Source of the DNA: Nocardioides potassii
GTDB lineage: Bacteria; Actinomycetota; Actinomycetes; Propionibacteriales; Nocardioidaceae
Assembly (NCBI RefSeq): GCF_021648885.1
Contig: NZ_JAKJHZ010000002.1
Span: forward strand, 32,464-96,463
Direction of reading: 5' to 3'
Length of the DNA stretch: 64,000 nt
The notes below the pieces were generated by a model that worked only from the letters and a program-made list of their open reading frames with translations, was not told the origin of the DNA and ran no database searches. How positions within the stretch are numbered: the first letter of the stretch is position 1; each line of letters starts with the position of its first letter. Of this stretch, positions 16,917-24,371 are shown piece by piece. The translations under genes and the position numbers were made by a program.

Positions 16917-17483
16917 GTGCCTGATCCTCGTCGCCTCCGTGACCCCCGTGCGCTGACCGCGCTCGCCCATCCCGTGCGACTCGGCATCATCGAGCTGCTC
17001 GCGACCGAGGGCCCGATGACCGCCAGCCAGCTGGCCGACCGGCTCGACGAGTCGCCGGCCAACTGCTCGTGGCACCTGCGCAAGCTCGCCGAGCACGCCT
17101 TCATCGAGGAGGCCGAGGGCGGCACCGGTCGCCAGCGTCCGTGGCAGATGGCCTACCAGGGCCTCAGCTGGGGCGAGGACGACGACGCATCGCCCGAGGA
17201 GCAGCGCGCCGGCGAGGCCCTCGCCCGGGCGATGATGGAGCGCTGGGTCGACCGCTACCTGCGCGCCGACGTGTCGGAGACGGTGCCGGCCTGGCGCGAG
17301 GCGAACCGCCTCACGCAGACCATGGGGTGGCTCACGGTCGATGAGCTGCGGGAGGTCAACGACCGGGTCGTCGAGCTGATCCGTGCCTACGAGGACCGGA
17401 TGGCCGATCCCTCGGCCCGTCCGGAGGGCTCCCGCCTGGTCGAGATGGTGGCGTGGGGTGCCGCCGTCGAGGTGACCCGGTGA
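16917..17483 (+). CDS. ArsR-like winged-helix regulator
   Basis: A 188-residue DNA-binding protein. The first 90 residues form an ArsR-type winged helix: LTALAHPVRLGIIELLATEGPMTASQLADRLDESPANCSWHLRKLAEHAFIEEA. The C-terminal half is helical and acidic, probably for dimerisation or ligand sensing. It is read from GTG 16917 with no obvious ribosome binding site, right behind the palindromic AT-rich stretch. Its stop overlaps the MFS start as GTGA (17480-17483), so it most likely controls that transporter. Confidence 0.88.
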   Translation: MPDPRRLRDPRALTALAHPVRLGIIELLATEGPMTASQLADRLDESPANCSWHLRKLAEHAFIEEAEGGTGRQRPWQMAYQGLSWGEDDDASPEEQRAGEALARAMMERWVDRYLRADVSETVPAWREANRLTQTMGWLTVDELREVNDRVVELIRAYEDRMADPSARPEGSRLVEMVAWGAAVEVTR

Positions 17484-18751
17484 GGGCCGCCTTCGCCCAG
17501 CCCGGCTTCACCCGGCTGTTCGCCGGCCTCTCCACCTCGATGCTCGGCGACTCGATCATGCTGCTGGTCCTCAGCATCTGGGTGAAGACGCTGACGGGCT
17601 CGAGCGCGATGGCGGGCTTCACCTTCTTCTTCATGTGCATCCCGGCGATCTTCGCACCGCTCGTCGGCGTGTGGATCGACCGCCTCAGGCGCAAGCCGAT
17701 GCTCGTGTGGGGCAACCTGCTCACCGCGGTCGCGGTGCTGCCGCTGCTCCTGGTGCGCGACGCCGGCGACGTCTGGATCATCTGGACCGTCGCGGGACTC
17801 TACGGCGTCAGCTTCGTCGTGCTGCCCGCCGGCATCAACGGCCTCCTCAAGGAGCTCATGCCCGACGACCTGCTGGTCGAGGCCAACTCCAGCCTCCAGA
17901 CGATCAAGGAGTCCTACCGCCTCTTCGGCCCGCTCCTCGGCGCCGCGCTCTTCGCCTGGCTGGGCGGCTGGGCGGTCGCGCTCGTCGACATCGCGTCGTT
18001 CGTCATCGCGGCCGCCGTGATCTCCACCATCACGGTCGACGAGGAGGCGCCCGAGCGGGAGGAGTCGGCGTACTGGACCCAGCTGACCGAGGGCCTGACC
18101 CACCTCGTGCACGACCGGGTCCTCGGCAACCTGCTGATCGGCTTCGGCCTCTCGATGCTCGTCCTCGGCTTCACCGAGTCCGCGATCTTCGCCCTCACCG
18201 ACCACTTCGGGAAGGAGGCGACCTACGTCAGCGTCATCGTGTCCGTGCAGGGCATCGGCGCGGTCGCCGGAGGGGTGCTCTCCGCGCGATGCGTACGACG
18301 CTTCGGCGAGGTCGCGACGAGCACGCTCGCGCTGGTCCTGCTCGGCGCGAGTGCCCTCGGCATCGCCGCGTCACCGGTCATCGCCGGGGTGCTGGTCAGC
18401 GTGGTGCTCTTCGGCGCCTCGCTGCCGCTGCTCGTCGTCGCCTACATGACGATCCTCCAGCGACGCACGCCCCAGCGCCTGATGGGGCGGGTCTCCACCG
18501 CTGCCGAGGTGGTGATGACGGTCCCGAGCGCGATCTCGCTGGCCTTCGGCGCGGTGCTGGTGTCGCTGGTCGACTGGCGCTGGATCTTCCTCGTCATCGG
18601 CCTCGCCACCTTCGCGGGCGCCGGTCACGTCGCCTTCTGGCTGCGCGACGAGCTGCGCGGACGTACGACCGTCGCGCCCGAGGTCGCGGACGAGCCGCCC
18701 GCGCCGCTCGACCCGTCCTCGCCGCTGGGGCCGGGCGTCGGCGCCTCCTAG
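17480..18751 (+). CDS. MFS transporter
   Basis: A major facilitator superfamily exporter of 423 residues with about twelve membrane segments, starting FAQPGFTRLFAGLSTSMLGDSIMLLVLSIWVKTLTGSSAMAG. The loop between segments 2 and 3 reads GVWIDRLRRKPML, the usual MFS motif A. It resembles drug-efflux or macrolide-efflux-like permeases; the substrate is unknown. GTG at 17480 is fixed by the GTGA overlap with the ArsR-like gene. The stop codon TAG is part of the -10 element of ygfZ. Confidence 0.9.
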   Translation: MRAAFAQPGFTRLFAGLSTSMLGDSIMLLVLSIWVKTLTGSSAMAGFTFFFMCIPAIFAPLVGVWIDRLRRKPMLVWGNLLTAVAVLPLLLVRDAGDVWIIWTVAGLYGVSFVVLPAGINGLLKELMPDDLLVEANSSLQTIKESYRLFGPLLGAALFAWLGGWAVALVDIASFVIAAAVISTITVDEEAPEREESAYWTQLTEGLTHLVHDRVLGNLLIGFGLSMLVLGFTESAIFALTDHFGKEATYVSVIVSVQGIGAVAGGVLSARCVRRFGEVATSTLALVLLGASALGIAASPVIAGVLVSVVLFGASLPLLVVAYMTILQRRTPQRLMGRVSTAAEVVMTVPSAISLAFGAVLVSLVDWRWIFLVIGLATFAGAGHVAFWLRDELRGRTTVAPEVADEPPAPLDPSSPLGPGVGAS

Positions 18752-18754
18752 GAT
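18749..18754 (+). promoter_or_regulatory. -10 element for leaderless ygfZ
   Basis: TAGGAT lies 6 bases before the ATG at 18761 and its TAG is the stop of the MFS gene. No Shine-Dalgarno stands between them. Confidence 0.6.
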
Positions 18755-18760
18755 GGGGTC

Positions 18761-19696
18761 ATGGCAAGCCCGCTCCTCGCCCTCCCCGGGGCCGTCGCCG
18801 GTGACGGCATCGACGCCCCGGTCGCCGCGCACTACGGCTCGTTCAACACCGAGCAGCGCGCCCTGGCGCAGGGTGACGGGTTCGTGGACCTGTCCCACCG
18901 CGACGTCCTCCGGATCTCCGGTCCCGAGCGGCTGAGCTGGCTGCACAACCTGACGACCCAGTACTTCGACGGCCTCGCTCCCGGCACCTGGACGCAGGCG
19001 CTGGTGCTCAGCCCGCAGGGGCACGTCGAGCACGCCTTCACCGGCGTCGACGACGGCGAGGCGTTCACCGCGCACACCGAGCCGGGGGCCGGCGCGGCCC
19101 TCGTCGACTGGCTCGAGCGGATGAAGTTCATGACCCGCGCCGAGGTCTCCCTCGTCGACGACCTCGCCGTGATGTGGCGACCGTGGGAGGGCCCGGGGCG
19201 CTACGACCTCGTCCCCCGCGACCGCCTGATGGCGTACGCCGACGCGGCCGGGCCGGCCGCCGGCCTGTGGGCGTTCGAGGCGCTGCGCATCGAGCGCGGC
19301 GAGCCGCGTCTCGGCCTGGACACCGACCACCGCACGATCCCCAACGAGGTCGGCTGGATCGGTCCGGCGGTCCACCTCGACAAGGGCTGCTACCGCGGCC
19401 AGGAGACGGTCGCCCGGGTCCACACCCTCGGCCGCCCGCCGCGCCGGCTGGTGCTGCTGCACCTCGACGGCTCGGAGAACCGGCTCCCGCCACCCGGCTC
19501 GCCCGTGTCCTACGAGGGCCGTGACGTCGGCTTCGTCGGCTCGAGCGCGCGCCACCACGAGCTCGGCCCGGTCGCGCTCGCGCTCGTGAAGCGCAACGTC
19601 CCGGTCGAGGCGACCCTCACGGTCGACGAGATGCCCGCCGCCCAGGAGGTCGTCGTCGACCCCGAGGTCGGCCTCCACGTCCGCCCCCTCCGCTGA
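18761..19696 (+). CDS. ygfZ: YgfZ/GcvT-like folate-binding protein
   Basis: A 311-residue tetrahydrofolate-binding protein related to GcvT; YgfZ members help Fe-S cluster enzymes, including tRNA-modifying ones. The diagnostic KGCYRGQETVAR motif occurs at about residues 208-219. The N-terminal domain begins VAAHYGSFNTEQRALAQGDGFVDLSHRDVLRISGPERLSWLHNLTTQ. The start ATG at 18761 is 6 bases past TAGGAT. The downstream end faces the convergent mshD across a long palindrome. Confidence 0.93.
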   Translation: MASPLLALPGAVAGDGIDAPVAAHYGSFNTEQRALAQGDGFVDLSHRDVLRISGPERLSWLHNLTTQYFDGLAPGTWTQALVLSPQGHVEHAFTGVDDGEAFTAHTEPGAGAALVDWLERMKFMTRAEVSLVDDLAVMWRPWEGPGRYDLVPRDRLMAYADAAGPAAGLWAFEALRIERGEPRLGLDTDHRTIPNEVGWIGPAVHLDKGCYRGQETVARVHTLGRPPRRLVLLHLDGSENRLPPPGSPVSYEGRDVGFVGSSARHHELGPVALALVKRNVPVEATLTVDEMPAAQEVVVDPEVGLHVRPLR

Positions 19697-19734
19697 CCCG
19701 AATCTCCTTCGTCACCGCGAGCATCGGTCGTCTA

Positions 19735-19805
19735 CCCGGGTATCTAGGGACGTTCTGGTAGGTGGATCGGCCCTCGGGCCTACCACAACGTCCCTAGATA
19801 CCGGG
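19735..19805. repeat. long palindromic repeat, TCTAGGGACGT family, copy 3
   Basis: Arms 19735-19762 and 19779-19805 share CCGGGTATCTAGGGACGTT; the inner part is slightly imperfect (TCTGGTAGG against TGTGGTAGG). It lies between the ends of the convergent ygfZ and mshD genes and has no associated cargo gene. Confidence 0.83.
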
Positions 19806-19815
19806 CTCGGGAGGG

Positions 19816-20625
19816 TCAGGGGTGGCGGCGGTACTGCACGTGGGTGTCCGCGTCGGCGTGCGCGAACCCGAGGCGCGAGTAGACGGCGAGAGCCGGGGCG
19901 TTGTCGGCCTCGACGTAGAGCAGCACCTCGCCGACGCCGAGTCCTGCGAGGTGGCGCAGCCCGGCGAGGGTGAGCACCCGCCCGAGGCCGCGGCCCTGGG
20001 CCTGCGGCGAGACGCCGACGACGTACACCTCTCCGAGCGAGTCGTCGTGCTGCTTGGTCCAGTGGAAGCCGAGCAGGCCCGACTCGTCCTCCGCGACCAG
20101 CAGGCCGGCCGGGTCGAACCACGGCTCGGACATCCGCCGCGCGAGGTTGGCGCGGTCCATCGCGCCCTGCTCGGGGTGGCTGGCGAAGGCGGCGGCGTTG
20201 ACCGCGACGATCGCGTCGGCGTCGGAGTCGACGTAGGAGCGGATCGTCAGTCCCTCGGGGACCGTCAGCGGCGGCAGCGGCAGCGTGGCGTCGCGCCGCA
20301 TCACCCACAGGTCGCGGACCCGTTCCCAGCCGTACGACGCCGCGAGCCGCGCCGCGGCGGGGTGGTTGCCGTGGGACCAGGCGACCAGCTCGCCGTCGTA
20401 CGACACCCGCTGCAGGAGCGCGGCTCCGACACCGCGCCCGCGAGAGCCGGGGTGCACGGCGAGGCTGAGGTCGCCGTCGTGGAGCAGTGCGAAGCCGTCG
20501 CCGTCGACCACGACCGTGGCGACCCCGTCGGCGAGGGCCATGCGGGCGGCCTCGTCGAGGGGTGACGCCCCGTCGCTGGCCGCGGCGGCCTCGGCGATAC
20601 GGGTGACCTCGGCGACCTCGTCCAT
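19816..20625 (-). CDS. mshD: mycothiol synthase MshD
   Basis: Acetylates Cys-GlcN-Ins with acetyl-CoA, the last step of mycothiol biosynthesis. The 269-residue protein has two GNAT domains. Acetyl-CoA sites appear as LAVHPGSRGRGVGAALLQRV in the first and VYVVGVSPQAQGRGLGRVLTLAGLRHLAGLGVGEVLLYVEADNAPALAVYSRLGFAHADADTHVQYRR in the second. ATG at 20625 stands 6 bases after TAGGGT, implying a leaderless mRNA. It lies beside glnR, as in M. tuberculosis and Streptomyces. Confidence 0.95.
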   Translation of the reverse strand: MDEVAEVTRIAEAAAASDGASPLDEAARMALADGVATVVVDGDGFALLHDGDLSLAVHPGSRGRGVGAALLQRVSYDGELVAWSHGNHPAAARLAASYGWERVRDLWVMRRDATLPLPPLTVPEGLTIRSYVDSDADAIVAVNAAAFASHPEQGAMDRANLARRMSEPWFDPAGLLVAEDESGLLGFHWTKQHDDSLGEVYVVGVSPQAQGRGLGRVLTLAGLRHLAGLGVGEVLLYVEADNAPALAVYSRLGFAHADADTHVQYRRHP

Positions 20626-20631
20626 GGCGCG

Positions 20632-20637
20632 ACCCTA
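20632..20637 (-). promoter_or_regulatory. -10 element for leaderless mshD
   Basis: TAGGGT on the minus strand sits 6 bases before the mshD ATG with no ribosome binding site. Confidence 0.6.
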
Positions 20638-20684
20638 GGCCAGACGGCGCGGAGGGGTCAGGCGGGTCAGGCGACTCAGCCGGC

Positions 20685-21413
20685 TCAGACGTCGGCTGAC
20701 GAGCGGTCCGAAGGGACGGAGGTGTCGGACGACTCGCGCGCGGGCACGACGAAGCGGTAGCCGACGTTGCGGACCGTGCCGATGTGGTGCTCGTGCTCGG
20801 TGCCGAGCTTGGCGCGCAGGCGCCGCACGTGCACGTCGACGGTGCGGGTGCCGCCGAAGTAGTCGTAGCCCCACACCTCCTGCAGCAGCTGCTCGCGGCT
20901 GAAGACGCGACCCGGGTGCTGGGCGAGGTACTTCAGGAGCTCGAACTCCTTGTAGGTCAGGTCGAGCGGGCGACCCCCGATCCGCGCGGTGTAGGTCGCG
21001 TCGTCGACCACCACCTCCCCGCGGTGGATGACGTGCGCGGCCGGGTCGTCCGGCATCTCCGCGCCGGCGCGGCCGATGGCGAGCCGGATCCGGGCCTCGA
21101 GCTCGGCGGGACCGCAGGTGTGCAGCACCACGTCGTCCATGCCCCAGTCGTGCGCGACCACGGCCAGCCCGCCCTCGGTGACGACGAGGAGGACCGGGGC
21201 CTCGGCGCCGGTCGTGCGGATCAGTCGGCAGAGGTCCCGCGCGGCGGCGAGGTCCTGCCGGCCGTCGACGAGCACCAGGTCGGCGGAGGGGGCGTCGATC
21301 AGCGCGCTGCCCTGCGCGGGAAGGATCTTGACCGTGTGGGACAGCAGGGCCAGCCCGGGAAGCACCTCTGCGGAGGGCTGGAGCGCACCCGTGAGCAGCA
21401 GGAGTGAACTCAT
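20685..21413 (-). CDS. glnR: GlnR-type nitrogen regulator (OmpR-family, atypical receiver)
   Basis: A global nitrogen-metabolism regulator by homology to actinobacterial GlnR: the opening [20 protein letters not shown] and the DNA-binding half ([55 protein letters not shown]) match that family. The receiver domain is atypical: Asp50 (VLVDGR) remains, but the N-terminal acidic pair and the conserved Lys are absent, as in known GlnR, which works as a phosphorylation-independent dimer. Length is 242 residues. ATG at 21413 is supported by GAGGAGGTC. mshD lies downstream in the same direction, 59 bases away. Confidence 0.92.
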   Translation of the reverse strand: MSSLLLLTGALQPSAEVLPGLALLSHTVKILPAQGSALIDAPSADLVLVDGRQDLAAARDLCRLIRTTGAEAPVLLVVTEGGLAVVAHDWGMDDVVLHTCGPAELEARIRLAIGRAGAEMPDDPAAHVIHRGEVVVDDATYTARIGGRPLDLTYKEFELLKYLAQHPGRVFSREQLLQEVWGYDYFGGTRTVDVHVRRLRAKLGTEHEHHIGTVRNVGYRFVVPARESSDTSVPSDRSSADV

Positions 21414-21458
21414 GGCTGACCTCCTCGGATGCTGGGGCGATGAGGAAGGATATCGGGC

Positions 21459-21755
21459 ATGGGAGCAAGGACGGGACTCGAACAAAGTCGTGAGACGGTC
21501 ACCGTGCGCTACTGGGCGGGTGCGCGCGCGGCTGCGGGCACGGCCGAGGACTCCTTCGACGTCGACGGCGAGCTGACCCTCTCCGACGTCGTCGCCCGGG
21601 TGCTCGAGCGCCACCCCGGCGACCGGATGTCGCGCACGGTGGCGGTCTGCTCGGTGCTGTTGGGCGACCGGCCCGTGCGCTCGCAGGACCCGGCGACCGT
21701 CGTCGTGGCGCCCGGCTCGGTCGTCGAGCTGCTGCCCCCCTTCGCCGGGGGCTGA
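21459..21755 (+). CDS. MoaD/ThiS family sulfur carrier protein
   Basis: A 98-residue ubiquitin-like sulfur carrier. The beta-grasp fold begins [22 protein letters not shown] and the chain ends in the functional Gly-Gly (LLPPFAGG), which is thiocarboxylated by a ThiF/MoeB-type enzyme. Whether it serves molybdopterin, thiamine or another sulfur pathway is unclear. The N-terminus has about ten extra residues if ATG 21459 is right; no better start is in frame. It is divergent from glnR with 45 bases between starts. Confidence 0.88.
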   Translation: MGARTGLEQSRETVTVRYWAGARAAAGTAEDSFDVDGELTLSDVVARVLERHPGDRMSRTVAVCSVLLGDRPVRSQDPATVVVAPGSVVELLPPFAGG

Positions 21756-21804
21756 TCGCCGCCCGGCGGGAACACGCACGGGGTCCGCCGTCGTTGAGCC
21801 CCGC

Positions 21805-22263
21805 ATGACCTCCGGAGCCTGGATCGCCGTGGCAGCCGTCGTGCTCGCGCTCGCGTTCGGCCTCTGGCGGCTCGGGACCGACGGCCGTTTCCGCGGCACC
21901 CGTGTCGTACGACGGACCAGTGCTGCCGCGGTCGCCGAGGACGTGCCGGCCGAGCGCCCGGCCGCCGACGTCGTCACCGCGGTGGGGGAGAGCCTGGGGG
22001 AGCGGGCCACGCTGCTGCAGTTCTCGAGCGCGTTCTGCGCGCCCTGCCGCGCGACCCGGCGGGTCCTCGCCGACGTGGCGGGGCTCGTCGACGGTGTCGC
22101 GCACGTCGAGGTCGACGCCGAGCACCACCTCGACGCGACCCGCGCCCTCGGCATCCTGAGGACACCGACGACCGTCGTGCTCGACGCGAGCGGCGCCGAG
22201 GTCACCCGAGCGACCGGAGCACCCACCCGCGACCAGGTCCTGAGCGCGCTGACCCGTCTCTGA
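21805..22263 (+). CDS. thioredoxin-like membrane-anchored protein
   Basis: A 152-residue protein with an N-terminal membrane segment (residues about 4-20, [19 protein letters not shown]) and a thioredoxin domain carrying the redox motif FCAPC at about residues 75-79 ([23 protein letters not shown]). The cis-Pro loop ILRTPTTVV is present. It resembles ThiX (Rv0816c) of mycobacteria, which also sits beside rhodanese and GlnR genes. It probably acts as a thiol-disulfide reductant for the sulfur proteins encoded next to it. Confidence 0.88.
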   Translation: MTSGAWIAVAAVVLALAFGLWRLGTDGRFRGTRVVRRTSAAAVAEDVPAERPAADVVTAVGESLGERATLLQFSSAFCAPCRATRRVLADVAGLVDGVAHVEVDAEHHLDATRALGILRTPTTVVLDASGAEVTRATGAPTRDQVLSALTRL

Positions 22264-22264
22264 T

Positions 22265-22297
22265 CTCAGGATGTGGATGCAGTAACCACATGGTGAG
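22265..22297. promoter_or_regulatory. inverted repeat upstream of the leader peptide
   Basis: CTCAGGATGTGG (22265-22276) and CCACATGGTGAG (22286-22297) pair at ten of twelve positions across a 9-base spacer. It lies about 35 bases ahead of the leader-peptide -10 and is a plausible operator for a sulfur-responsive regulator. Confidence 0.5.
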
Positions 22298-22328
22298 ACG
22301 AGGCGACATGCATGAGGGGTCCTCACCT

Positions 22329-22334
22329 ACTGTC
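22329..22334 (+). promoter_or_regulatory. -10 element for the leaderless leader peptide
   Basis: TACTGT lies 7 bases before the ATG at 22342, with no ribosome binding site. Confidence 0.6.
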
Positions 22335-22341
22335 GTCCCCA

Positions 22342-22419
22342 TGTCCTCGACCATGCTCACGCGACGCCGCGCAGTGGACCACTGCCGCGTGCGCTCGGCG
22401 CTGTGTCGAATGTCGTAGC
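22342..22419 (+). CDS. 25-residue putative leader peptide of the sulfurtransferase operon
   Basis: A short ORF encoding M-S-S-T-M-L-T-R-R-R-A-V-D-H-C-R-V-R, then SALCRMS and a stop. The RRRAVDHCRVRSALCR stretch, with two Cys in an Arg-rich context, resembles the putative leader peptides found upstream of sulfur-metabolism genes in many actinobacteria. Its ATG is 7 bases from TACTGT, so it would be translated from a leaderless mRNA. The first structural gene begins 128 bases later. It probably regulates DUF4395-rhodanese-DUF1416 expression in response to cysteine or sulfur supply through attenuation; that mechanism is an inference. Confidence 0.65.
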
Positions 22420-22445
22420 GGTCCCGCCGCTCAACTGAGTCACAA

Positions 22446-22466
22446 AGTCCATGTAGTTACTGGACT
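22446..22466. promoter_or_regulatory. inverted repeat between leader peptide and DUF4395 gene
   Basis: AGTCCA and TGGACT form a perfect 6-base inverted repeat around a 9-base spacer (TGTAGTTAC), the same spacer length as the repeat at 22265. It could be a second operator copy or part of an attenuator in the leader RNA. Confidence 0.45.
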
Positions 22467-22547
22467 ATGCTCACGGTGGGATCCAGCCGCCGGGCGTCGC
22501 CCCGGTGCGCCCGGCCTCTGTGCTGCGCCGACCACCTCAGGAGAGAC

Positions 22548-23015
22548 ATGACCACGACTGCAACGCCCCGCACCGGGACCGGAAGCGACGCGACGTCGCG
22601 CGGACTCGACCCTCGCGGTCCGCAGCTCGCCGCCGGCATCACCGCGGCGGTGCTGGTCGCCGTCCTCCTTCTCCCGCAGCCGGCCGCGACCGTGCTGCTC
22701 GCCGTCCAGGCCGCGGTCTTCGCGACCGGTGCCGTGCGCGGCGTGCAGGCGTCGCCGTACGCCTGGCTCTTCCGCACCGTCGTCCGCCCGCGACTCGCCC
22801 CTCCGGCCGAGCTGGAGGCGCCGGAGCCGCCCCGGTTCGCGCAGGGGGTCGGGCTGGTCTTCGCGCTCGTCGGCCTGGTCGCCTTCCTGGCCGGAGCCAC
22901 CGTCGTCGCCCAGGTTGCCGTCGGCGCCGCGCTCGTCGCGGCGCTGCTCAACGCCGTCTTCGCCTTCTGCCTGGGATGCGAGGTCTACCTGCTCATCAAG
23001 CGCGTCACCGCCTGA
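22548..23015 (+). CDS. DUF4395 membrane protein
   Basis: A 155-residue membrane protein of the DUF4395 family, whose members accompany thioredoxin-like and rhodanese genes; the function is unknown. Hydrophobic segments lie at about residues 27-60 (two close helices) and 100-150, and the family motif AFCLGCEVYLL with two Cys is near the C-terminus. The ATG at 22548 follows AGGAGAGAC, a good ribosome binding site. The context (leader peptide, rhodanese, DUF1416) suggests a role in moving or handling reduced sulfur. Confidence 0.88.
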   Translation: MTTTATPRTGTGSDATSRGLDPRGPQLAAGITAAVLVAVLLLPQPAATVLLAVQAAVFATGAVRGVQASPYAWLFRTVVRPRLAPPAELEAPEPPRFAQGVGLVFALVGLVAFLAGATVVAQVAVGAALVAALLNAVFAFCLGCEVYLLIKRVTA

Positions 23016-23068
23016 CGCACCCACCCACCTGACATCGAAGAACCACCACAGCAAGGAGCACAACCACC

Positions 23069-23917
23069 ATGAGCCGCGAGAACTCGCTCGTCACCGCCCA
23101 GTGGGTCGAGGACAACCTCGACACCGACGGCATCGTCCTCATCGAGGTCGACGAGGACACCACCGCCTACGACAAGGGCCACATCCGGGGCGCCATCAAG
23201 CTCGACTGGACGACCGACCTCCAGGACCAGGTCCGCCGCGACTTCGTCAACAAGGAGCAGTTCGAGGCGCTGCTGTCCGAGCGCGGTGTCGCCAACGACG
23301 ACACCGTCGTCCTCTACGGCGGCAACAACAACTGGTTCGCCGCCTACGCCTACTGGTACTTCAAGCTCTACGGCCACCAGGACGTCAAGCTGCTCGACGG
23401 CGGCCGCAAGAAGTGGGAGCTCGACTCCCGCGAGCTCACCGACGAGGCGACGAGCCGCGAGAAGACGTCGTACACCGCCAGCGAGCAGGACTCCTCGATC
23501 CGCGCCTTCCGCGACGAGGTCGTCGCCGCGATCGGCACCCAGAACCTCGTCGACGTCCGCAGCCCCGACGAGTACGCCGGTCGGCTGCTCGCCCCGGCCC
23601 ACCTCCCGCAGGAGCAGGCGCAGCGCGCCGGCCACATCCCGACCGCCGCGAGCGTGCCGTGGAGCAAGGCGGCCAACGACGACGGCACGTTCAAGTCCGA
23701 CGAGGAGCTGAAGCAGATCTACACCGAGGCCGGTGTGGACTGGGACAAGGACACGATCGCCTACTGCCGCATCGGCGAGCGCTCCTCGCACACGTGGTTC
23801 GTGCTCAAGGAGCTGCTCGGCCAGGACAACGTGAAGAACTACGACGGCTCGTGGACCGAGTACGGCTCGCTGGTCGGCGTCCCGGTCACCCTGGGTGACG
23901 AGCGGGGCGACGCCTGA
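23069..23917 (+). CDS. sulfurtransferase (thiosulfate sulfurtransferase, rhodanese)
   Basis: A 282-residue tandem rhodanese like mycobacterial CysA2/SseA. The inactive N-terminal domain begins LVTAQWVEDNLDTDGIVLIEVDE, and the C-terminal domain carries the active loop CRIGERSS with nucleophile Cys233. It transfers sulfane sulfur from thiosulfate or other donors to thiol acceptors. AGCAAGGAGCAC precedes the ATG at 23069. Its stop overlaps the DUF1416 start as TGATG, so the two are coupled, as CysA2 and SseC2 are in mycobacteria. Confidence 0.95.
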   Translation: MSRENSLVTAQWVEDNLDTDGIVLIEVDEDTTAYDKGHIRGAIKLDWTTDLQDQVRRDFVNKEQFEALLSERGVANDDTVVLYGGNNNWFAAYAYWYFKLYGHQDVKLLDGGRKKWELDSRELTDEATSREKTSYTASEQDSSIRAFRDEVVAAIGTQNLVDVRSPDEYAGRLLAPAHLPQEQAQRAGHIPTAASVPWSKAANDDGTFKSDEELKQIYTEAGVDWDKDTIAYCRIGERSSHTWFVLKELLGQDNVKNYDGSWTEYGSLVGVPVTLGDERGDA

Positions 23918-24234
23918 TGTGCGGCGCGACCGAGGGCGGGCTGTCGCTCGACGGCGTCAACGTCGCCAAGGAGGCCGTGATCCAGGGCCAGGTGCTGCGC
24001 GGCGGTGCTGACGGTGGGGGAGAGCCCGTGGGCAACGCCTACGTGCGCCTGCTCGACCGCAGCGGCGAGTTCACCGCGGAGGTGCCGACCTCGGCGACCG
24101 GACACTTCCGGTTCTTCGCCGGCGACGGCGAGTGGACGCTGCGGACGCTCGCGCCCAAGGCCGAGCCCGTCGACACCAAGGTCGTGGCCGCGACCGGATC
24201 CGTCGCCGAGGTGCAGGTGCTCGTCTCCGCCTGA
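23917..24234 (+). CDS. DUF1416 protein (SseC-like)
   Basis: A 105-residue protein of the DUF1416 family, regularly paired with thiosulfate sulfurtransferase (SseC with CysA in M. tuberculosis). The chain starts MCGATEGGLSLDGVNVAKE with a Cys at position 2, and the rest looks like a beta-sandwich (VIQGQVLRG, GHFRFFAGDGEWTLRTLAP). The biochemical role is unknown; the Cys could receive sulfur from the rhodanese. It is the last gene of the operon and is followed by a clear terminator. Confidence 0.93.
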   Translation: MCGATEGGLSLDGVNVAKEAVIQGQVLRGGADGGGEPVGNAYVRLLDRSGEFTAEVPTSATGHFRFFAGDGEWTLRTLAPKAEPVDTKVVAATGSVAEVQVLVSA

Positions 24235-24249
24235 CCCGACGGCTCCTCG

Positions 24250-24296
24250 GAACCGCCCCGGACGCATCGGCGTACGGGGCGGTTCTCGCATTTTCG
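24250..24296 (+). terminator. terminator after the DUF1416 gene
   Basis: GAACCGCCCCG (24250-24260) pairs perfectly with CGGGGCGGTTC (24275-24285) across a 14-base loop; TCGCATTTTC follows. Confidence 0.85.
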
Positions 24297-24371
24297 GCAT
24301 GGTTCCGGGCAAGCCGAGGTGGAAGACTGCGCTTCCTCGTACCGTGGGGTGGCAGGGGAAGGAGGGTCCTC

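Noticed and set aside
20685..21413. PhoP/MtrA-type response regulator
   Set aside because: The N-terminus and receiver lack the acidic pair and Lys and match GlnR; the mshD neighbour supports this.
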